Positions 7,712-12,151 of a stretch of 12,151 bases of DNA are shown in pieces. The stretch spans positions 1 to 12,151 of the forward strand of contig VGGT01000029.1 in NCBI GenBank assembly GCA_016868485.1, given 5' to 3'. Origin of the DNA: Bacteroidota bacterium. GTDB lineage: Bacteria > Bacteroidota > Bacteroidia > UBA7662. A model generated the notes under the pieces. That model saw only the letters and a program-made list of their open reading frames with translations, was not told where the DNA came from and did no database searches. Both the position numbers and the translations under genes were made by a program. How positions within the stretch are numbered: the stretch's first letter is position 1; the number at the start of each line of letters is the position of its first letter.

Positions 7712-10426
7712 TTAGGGCTTTCCTTTTGGTTTCAACTGTTCGCTAAAAAAAGCCAGATACTCCGTCAGTAGTTTCTTGCTGTATACTTCATTGTATGTGT
7801 TTTTTGCCACAATAAAACCATGAAATTTGCCATCGGGTAGGCCTTTCAACAGAGGGGCATACAGTTGGGTCGACTCAAAGTAGAGCAGGGCCCGCTGTTC
7901 GTTGGGCATCTCCCGCACCACCAACAATTGATATTCCTCACCATAGAGCATAGTGCTCACTTTAAGTCGACCTGCGCTGAATTGCTCTTGGTTAAAATTA
8001 GACAATTTTACCTGCATTTCTTTGTGTTTATTCCAAACATCTAATGCGATGGCCAATACATAGAAGTGGGGCTCTTCGGGTTTGCGGTTAAACAGAGGCT
8101 CGAGGACACGGTCTTTCGTTTTAACCACTCCGGTGGGCTCATTCCCCGCCTTAAGCCAATCATTGGCCAATTCTGCCACAGGATGGTTCGGGTATTTGCC
8201 CACAAGGCTGGTGAGGGCATCGCGGGTGGCCGTTGAATCACGGAGTTTGAGCAGGCAGATGGCGGATAAGAACTCAAAGTTGGGGATCAACGGGTGTTGA
8301 CGAAAACGAGCGCGTGCAGAGTCAGTCAATGCTACTGGCGTGGATGCATCTCCGTTGATAAACGCTTGGTATGCACGCCGATACCAGTTTTCGATGCGGA
8401 CTTCATCTTCAGCACCCGGGGGCTTAAAGCTTTCCGGATTTAATAAAAGTTGTGCGAAATCAGATTCAGGAAACTCCCGGGTGAGGCGATCGTGTTTGAT
8501 TTTCTGAGCGGCTTCCTGCTTGTTGAGTCCGTGCACCAAACCTGCCCTGTACAAGGCTTCTGGCTCGTATTTGCACCCCCGGTGGCCCGAGAGCAGCTGC
8601 TCATAATACTGGAGTGACAATGGGTAATCGTTTAGCTTTTCATTGTAGATCTCGCCCAACTTCATCAGCGCCTTGCGGATCATTTCTACCGATTTGTCTT
8701 TTGCTTCTTCGGTCAGGGGAACTTTCGAAAGATAGTATGCTTTTGGGTCGGCCCGCAGCAGTGAATCTTCAGCGGGTAAGGCTGAGCTGTCTACCACTTC
8801 CTGATCACCTTCTTCAGCTTCACCTGATTTCTCCCGATTGGACCGCCTCCAAAAATCGGTCAACTCTCGGTTGCCCCAAAGCTGGCGGAATTCATTGTAG
8901 CCGCGACTTATATTCTGCTGATCATAGAAATACCAGCCCCCAGAACCCGCTTGTCCGGGCATTCCGGGGTTGTTCATGCCCGGTCGGCCGCCGAAGGGGC
9001 TATTCATGCCCATACCCATACCCATTCCCATTTGATTCATCATTGGGTTAAAAGGCTGGTTTTGGCTTTGTTGCGCTAATTTTTTAGCATTTTTAGCCTC
9101 TTCCTCGCGGCGTTTGTCGTCGCTGATCTTTTGGTCGATCCGCGCCAAGATTTGCTTCTCGGGCAATTCGGCCAAATCCAGCAGACTGTCTTGAACCTGA
9201 ACGGTCGATAGGGAGCGGGCCAAATCGCCAAGAAACTGGCTTCTGCCCTTGATTTCGCGGTATCGGGGGTGGTCTTTTTTCAACAATTGATAACAGCTGT
9301 CGTAGTACAACTGCGCTTGGCTGTACGACCGCTCATCGAAATAGCGATCCGCGATGGCAGCAAAGCCCTTTGCTTTCTGAACCGTGTTTTTTCCTCCACA
9401 GTTCACCGAGGTCAGCAGCAGTTCCATGCCCTCTTTGGGTTGCCGCAATTGAAAGCTCAACATAGCGAGTTCGTAGTAGATCTCATCGAAGTAGTCTTGG
9501 TTGCGCACATCTTTGAGCATTTTCCTCAGGAGGGCCTGCATTTCGCGGTTGCTCATCGACTGACCATCAAACATACGGGCCAGTTGAAGCCGGGCCTGGA
9601 ATTGCATCTGATAGGGTGGACGAAGTTTGAGGCAGGCCTCAAAAGAGCGGGATGCCTTGCTTTTGGCTTCTACACCATAGAGTTGACCAAGAACGAAATG
9701 CATGCGGGCTCTTTCGGTGCGTTTCCAGTCGTAGCGCAGCGCCTTTTCTAAGGGCTCGATGGCCTGTTCATAGCGCTTTTGACTGATGTGAAACTCAGCA
9801 CAAACAGCATAAAATTCTCCCTTCAGCGATTTGGGAAATTTCTTATTGGCATTGATCACCTCGATGGTGGCTTGGGCCTTCGAATATTGTTTGTTGGCGG
9901 CATACGAGCGAATCAACCAGATCAATGCTTCTTGACCAATTGGATCTTTTTTCCATTTGGCGTGCACATATTGGAAGCTTTCGATGGCCTCGAAATAATC
10001 GCGCTTCATGAAATAGGCCTTCCCTATGAGCAGAAAACACTCGTCGATCCAACGGCTTACCTCATGTAAGGAGATGGCTTTTGAGCATTTTTTAACGGTT
10101 TCTTCAAATTGAGCCGCATATCCAGTGGCTGCTTCGGGCGTTCCATATACAAAAACCGGAAGAACACTGTTGTAGTCGTCGACATGTGCCTTGCGGATGT
10201 CGATGAGGGCCTCTTCGTACTTGATGAGCCCATTGAAATAAATGTTGTAATGAGCGGTGGTGTCGTGGTAGAGCTTGCGTGGACTTAGATCACGTTGGCA
10301 AGAAATCAGTTGGACGATGCACACGAGGATGGCTAAAGTCCAGAGCTGTGGAATACAACGACGGCTCAGTTGGCAGGCTACAACGAACCGCTGAACTTGA
10401 TGTTTTAAAACTGTGCGAATGGGCAT
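7712..10426 (-). CDS. sprE: SprE/PorW-like TPR lipoprotein of type IX secretion and gliding
   Basis: SprE (Flavobacterium) and PorW (Porphyromonas) are outer-membrane lipoproteins needed for T9SS function; PorW has been reported to contact the PorK/PorN ring machinery. From the ATG at 10426 the protein has 904 residues. It has a basic N-region, a hydrophobic stretch (TLAILVCIVQ) and a lipobox LISC with Cys43. Tetratricopeptide-type helical repeats span about 70-400 (for example AYFMKRDYFEAIESFQYV). A charged KR/E/Q segment follows, then a Met/Gly/Asn-rich low-complexity stretch (about 455-497), the characteristic WYFYD (498-502) with WGNRELTDFWRRSNRE, more TPR-like sequence, and a conserved C-terminal domain of about 110 residues. 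A TTG at 10453 would add nine residues but overlaps the predicted -7 promoter element (10451-10458), so ATG is preferred. It leads an apparent two-gene operon with the PBP gene. The family call is strong; the symbol follows Flavobacterium usage. Confidence 0.88.
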   Translation of the reverse strand: MPIRTVLKHQVQRFVVACQLSRRCIPQLWTLAILVCIVQLISCQRDLSPRKLYHDTTAHYNIYFNGLIKYEEALIDIRKAHVDDYNSVLPVFVYGTPEAATGYAAQFEETVKKCSKAISLHEVSRWIDECFLLIGKAYFMKRDYFEAIESFQYVHAKWKKDPIGQEALIWLIRSYAANKQYSKAQATIEVINANKKFPKSLKGEFYAVCAEFHISQKRYEQAIEPLEKALRYDWKRTERARMHFVLGQLYGVEAKSKASRSFEACLKLRPPYQMQFQARLQLARMFDGQSMSNREMQALLRKMLKDVRNQDYFDEIYYELAMLSFQLRQPKEGMELLLTSVNCGGKNTVQKAKGFAAIADRYFDERSYSQAQLYYDSCYQLLKKDHPRYREIKGRSQFLGDLARSLSTVQVQDSLLDLAELPEKQILARIDQKISDDKRREEEAKNAKKLAQQSQNQPFNPMMNQMGMGMGMGMNSPFGGRPGMNNPGMPGQAGSGGWYFYDQQNISRGYNEFRQLWGNRELTDFWRRSNREKSGEAEEGDQEVVDSSALPAEDSLLRADPKAYYLSKVPLTEEAKDKSVEMIRKALMKLGEIYNEKLNDYPLSLQYYEQLLSGHRGCKYEPEALYRAGLVHGLNKQEAAQKIKHDRLTREFPESDFAQLLLNPESFKPPGAEDEVRIENWYRRAYQAFINGDASTPVALTDSARARFRQHPLIPNFEFLSAICLLKLRDSTATRDALTSLVGKYPNHPVAELANDWLKAGNEPTGVVKTKDRVLEPLFNRKPEEPHFYVLAIALDVWNKHKEMQVKLSNFNQEQFSAGRLKVSTMLYGEEYQLLVVREMPNEQRALLYFESTQLYAPLLKGLPDGKFHGFIVAKNTYNEVYSKKLLTEYLAFFSEQLKPKGKP
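9005..9031 (-). repeat. Hexanucleotide (Met-Gly)n microsatellite inside sprE
   Basis: On the coding strand this is a run of ATG-GGN hexamers coding Met-Gly four times plus a final Met (residues 466-474 of the 904-residue numbering). It sits in a wider Met/Asn/Pro/Gly/Gln-rich stretch at about 455-497, just before the conserved WYFYD motif. Plus-strand units are mostly cat+acc with cat+gcc and cat+tcc variants, so it is slightly degenerate. Low-complexity sequence at this place is, from memory, common in SprE/PorW proteins and probably forms a flexible linker. Confidence 0.8.
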
Positions 10427-10450
10427 CGAGAAAATGCAACCTTTAGAGGG

Positions 10451-10458
10451 CAAAAATA
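10451..10458 (-). promoter_or_regulatory. Predicted sprE-PBP operon promoter, -7 element TATTTTTG
   Basis: Read on the minus strand, 10458 to 10451 is TATTTTTG, a perfect match to the Bacteroidota sigma-A -7 consensus TAnnTTTG. A weak TTTC lies about 16 bases upstream where a TTTG-like -33 box could sit. Transcription would start at about 10440-10446, leaving a short leader of roughly 15-20 nt before the sprE ATG at 10426. The position argues against translation from the TTG at 10453, which lies inside the element. This is motif matching only. Confidence 0.5.
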
Positions 10459-10492
10459 TTGTATTTCAACTCAGAAATTGTGCTTATTTTCG
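10459..10492 (+). promoter_or_regulatory. Candidate promoter for the rluE-like gene
   Basis: On the plus strand, TATTTTCG at 10485-10492 matches TAnnTTTG except for one C, and an ATTG ending at 10461 lies 23 bases upstream as a possible -33 box. Transcription would start at about 10498-10500, giving a leader of about 40 nt to a start at 10541. It would face the sprE promoter in the same 114-bp divergent gap. The match is imperfect and this call is weak. Confidence 0.25.
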
Positions 10493-10540
10493 TGTTTTGT
10501 GCCGAGCGTGCCGCAACCCCCAAACATTGCACCACTCTTT

Positions 10541-11125
10541 TTGTACCACTATTATATTGTCTATAAGCCCTTTGGGGTCCTGAGTCAGTTTACGACCTCC
10601 GTGGCCGGAAAAATTGGTTTGGGTAGTTTGTTTGATTTCCCAAAGGATGTTTATCCGGTGGGTCGACTCGATGAGGACAGCGAGGGATTACTTTTTCTGA
10701 CCAATGACCCGCGGCAAAACGCTCATTGGTTGGGTCAGGGGGTCGAAAAGTGTTATTGGGTTCAAGTCGAGGGGAGGCCGACCCTTCACGATTTGGGTCC
10801 ACTGACTCAAGGGATCAGCATCTCGATTAAAGGCCAGAAGCACCAATGTTTACCTGTGGGTGTTGCGCTGTTTCATGAGGCGCCACTGTTGCCGGCAAGA
10901 AACCCGCCGGTCCGGTTTCGGTTGTCGGTGCCGGATACTTGGTTGAAGCTCAGGCTGCGTGAGGGAAAAAACAGACAAATTCGCCGGATGACGGCTGCAC
11001 TGGGCTTCCCAACCCTTCGCCTGGTTCGGTGGTCATTTGGGCCATTCACCTTAGCGGGAATGGAGCCCGGTGAGGTTCGAGCGCTGAGCAGTGATGTGCT
11101 CAGGTCATCAAACTTTATGATTTAG
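10541..11125 (+). CDS. rluE: RluE-like 23S rRNA pseudouridine synthase (RsuA/RluB/E/F family)
   Basis: Enzymes of this family isomerise a specific uridine in rRNA to pseudouridine; E. coli RluE acts on 23S U2457. From the chosen start the protein has 194 residues, close to RluE, and has no N-terminal S4 domain, unlike RsuA, RluB and RluF. It opens with YHYYIVYKPFGVLSQF, the usual family opening. The catalytic motif is YPVGRLDEDSEGLLFLTND, with the nucleophile Asp44. The late motif LREGKNRQIRRMTAALG is also present. The start is uncertain because no ATG is available: in-frame options are TTG 10478, GTG 10499, GTG 10508 and TTG 10541. I chose 10541 because homology begins there and the upstream codons look non-homologous. 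The stop overlaps the ribBA stop by three bases. Family is certain; the exact uridine target is inferred from length and architecture. Confidence 0.88.
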   Translation: MYHYYIVYKPFGVLSQFTTSVAGKIGLGSLFDFPKDVYPVGRLDEDSEGLLFLTNDPRQNAHWLGQGVEKCYWVQVEGRPTLHDLGPLTQGISISIKGQKHQCLPVGVALFHEAPLLPARNPPVRFRLSVPDTWLKLRLREGKNRQIRRMTAALGFPTLRLVRWSFGPFTLAGMEPGEVRALSSDVLRSSNFMI

Positions 11126-12151
11126 CCCTGCAGGATTTCGTGCCCCATCTTGTCGCGTTTGGTTTGGAGATAGGCATGATTATGCGGATTAGGAGGGACT
11201 TCAAGGGCAACATGATCCACTACGGTTAATCCGTAGCCGATGAGACCAGCCCGTTTGGTAGGGTTGTTGGTCATTAACCGCATATGTCCTATGCCAAGGT
11301 TCCGCAGAATTTGGGCACCAATTCCGTAGTCGCGTTCGTCCATCCCAAAGCCCAGCGCCAGGTTGGCTTGAACGGTATCCATGCCATTTTCTTGAAGTTT
11401 ATAGGCTTTGAGTTTGTTGAGCAAGCCAATGCCGCGCCCTTCTTGGTTCATGTAGAGCACTACGCCCCGTCCATCTGCCTCGATGAGTTCCATAGCACGT
11501 TGTAGTTGTTGACCGCAGTCGCACCGACAAGAACCAAAGATGTCGCCCGTCATACAGCTGGAATGCACCCGCACCAGAATCGGGTCTTGGGGCGACCACT
11601 CCCCTTTCACCAAGGCCAGGTGCTCACGATCGTCTTGCAGTTGACGGAATGCCACCAAACGAAAATTACCCCATCGGGTGGGCATGTCCACTTCAATTTC
11701 GCGGGTGATGAGGCTTTCGGTCTTCAAACGGTAGGTAATCAGGTCTTGAATGCTCACCAATTTCATATGAAAACGATCAGCTACCTGGCGCAGCTCCGGG
11801 AGGCGCGCCATATTGCCGTCGGGGCTCATGATCTCGCAGATCACGCCAACCGGGGGTAATCCGGCAAGGCGCGCAAAATCGGTGGCTGCTTCTGTATGCC
11901 CTGCTCTGCGCAGCACACCTTCTTTTTTCGCCTTCAGCGGGAATATATGTCCGGGGCGGGAAAAATCAGCAGACTGGGCCTGGGGCCAGGTGAGTGCTTG
12001 AATGGTAAGCGCCCTGTCTGAGGCCGAAATTCCTGTGGTCACCCCATGGCCAACCAAATCGATCGAAACGGTAAAGGGTGTTTCATGAGGCGTTGTGTTG
12101 GCATTCACCATCAAATCGAGTCCCAACTGTTCGCAACGTTCCTCAGTAAGG
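11122..12151 (-). CDS. ribBA: RibBA, bifunctional DHBP synthase / GTP cyclohydrolase II (N-terminus cut by window edge)
   Basis: RibBA makes both riboflavin precursors: the RibB half converts ribulose 5-phosphate to 3,4-dihydroxy-2-butanone 4-phosphate, and the RibA half opens GTP. The frame stays open to the right edge, where LTEERCEQLGL is the expected interior of RibB. About 80 N-terminal residues, including the acidic metal-binding DDEDRENEGD-type motif, lie outside the window. RibB features seen are FTVSIDL, GVTTGISASDRA and RRAGHTEAATDFARLAG (around 11875-11912). The RibA half begins near 11700. Its zinc ligands are intact in SSCMTGDIFGSCRCDCG (Cys codons near 11554-11556, 11521-11523 and 11515-11517). 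NQEGRGIGL, KAYKLQE (Tyr), DERDYG (Arg) and TNNPTKRAGL are all present, so both visible halves look functional. It is convergent with rluE, with overlapping stops. No FMN riboswitch can be judged because the 5' end is outside the window. Confidence 0.95.
   Translation of the reverse strand, partial: LTEERCEQLGLDLMVNANTTPHETPFTVSIDLVGHGVTTGISASDRALTIQALTWPQAQSADFSRPGHIFPLKAKKEGVLRRAGHTEAATDFARLAGLPPVGVICEIMSPDGNMARLPELRQVADRFHMKLVSIQDLITYRLKTESLITREIEVDMPTRWGNFRLVAFRQLQDDREHLALVKGEWSPQDPILVRVHSSCMTGDIFGSCRCDCGQQLQRAMELIEADGRGVVLYMNQEGRGIGLLNKLKAYKLQENGMDTVQANLALGFGMDERDYGIGAQILRNLGIGHMRLMTNNPTKRAGLIGYGLTVVDHVALEVPPNPHNHAYLQTKRDKMGHEILQG

Noticed and set aside
9269..9751. 160-codon plus-strand frame antisense to sprE
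   Set aside because: The opposite strand carries TPR-type helices of SprE with a continuous 900-residue frame. The antisense product shows no motif and has no start context.
11515..11556. Extra cysteine in the RibA zinc motif (GSCRCDCG) as a sign of altered function
   Set aside because: The three expected ligands with C-x10-C-x-C spacing are present, and the added Cys is, to my recollection, common in Bacteroidota RibBA. All other catalytic residues are in place.
1..12151. Mobile element, prophage, defence or biosynthetic island
   Set aside because: All six genes are recognisable conserved chromosomal genes. There are no transposase or integrase genes, tRNA sites, terminal repeats or obvious composition shifts.

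Overview
The window is a compact, ordinary-looking chromosomal segment of a Bacteroidota bacterium, most likely from the Flavobacteriia or a close relative. The evidence for this is a SprE/PorW-type lipoprotein, which is tied to the type IX secretion system (T9SS) and gliding and is restricted to that phylum. It is supported by a Bacteroidota-style TamB, a PBP1a with the interdomain typical of the phylum, and a perfect TAnnTTTG -7 promoter element in front of sprE. Base composition looks roughly balanced between GC and AT, which is high for many flavobacteria. I cannot name a genus.

Layout from left to right. (1) tsaD, minus strand, cut by the left edge and missing its C-terminal part. (2) A short divergent gap of about 86 bp. 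(3) tamB, plus strand, a very large envelope protein carrying an in-frame 4 x 30-bp tandem repeat. (4) A class A penicillin-binding protein gene, minus strand, convergent with tamB and separated by only 4 bp. (5) sprE/porW, minus strand, just upstream of the PBP gene and very probably its operon partner (17 bp gap). (6) A divergent gap of about 114 bp holding the sprE promoter and perhaps one for the next gene. (7) An RluE-like pseudouridine synthase, plus strand, whose stop overlaps that of the next gene. (8) ribBA, minus strand, cut by the right edge and missing its N-terminal part.

Three of the six genes build or maintain the cell envelope: TamB moves lipid or assembles outer-membrane components, PBP1a makes peptidoglycan, and SprE supports T9SS. 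The other three are housekeeping genes: TsaD for tRNA t6A, RluE for rRNA pseudouridine, and RibBA for riboflavin synthesis. No non-coding stretch exceeds about 115 bp. I see no RNA genes, insertion sequences, CRISPR array, prophage or defence genes.

I did not find a new biological system here. The points most worth a second look are the near-identical 30-bp coding repeat in tamB, the Met-Gly hexanucleotide run in sprE, and the start-codon and promoter geometry at the sprE/rluE divergent region.
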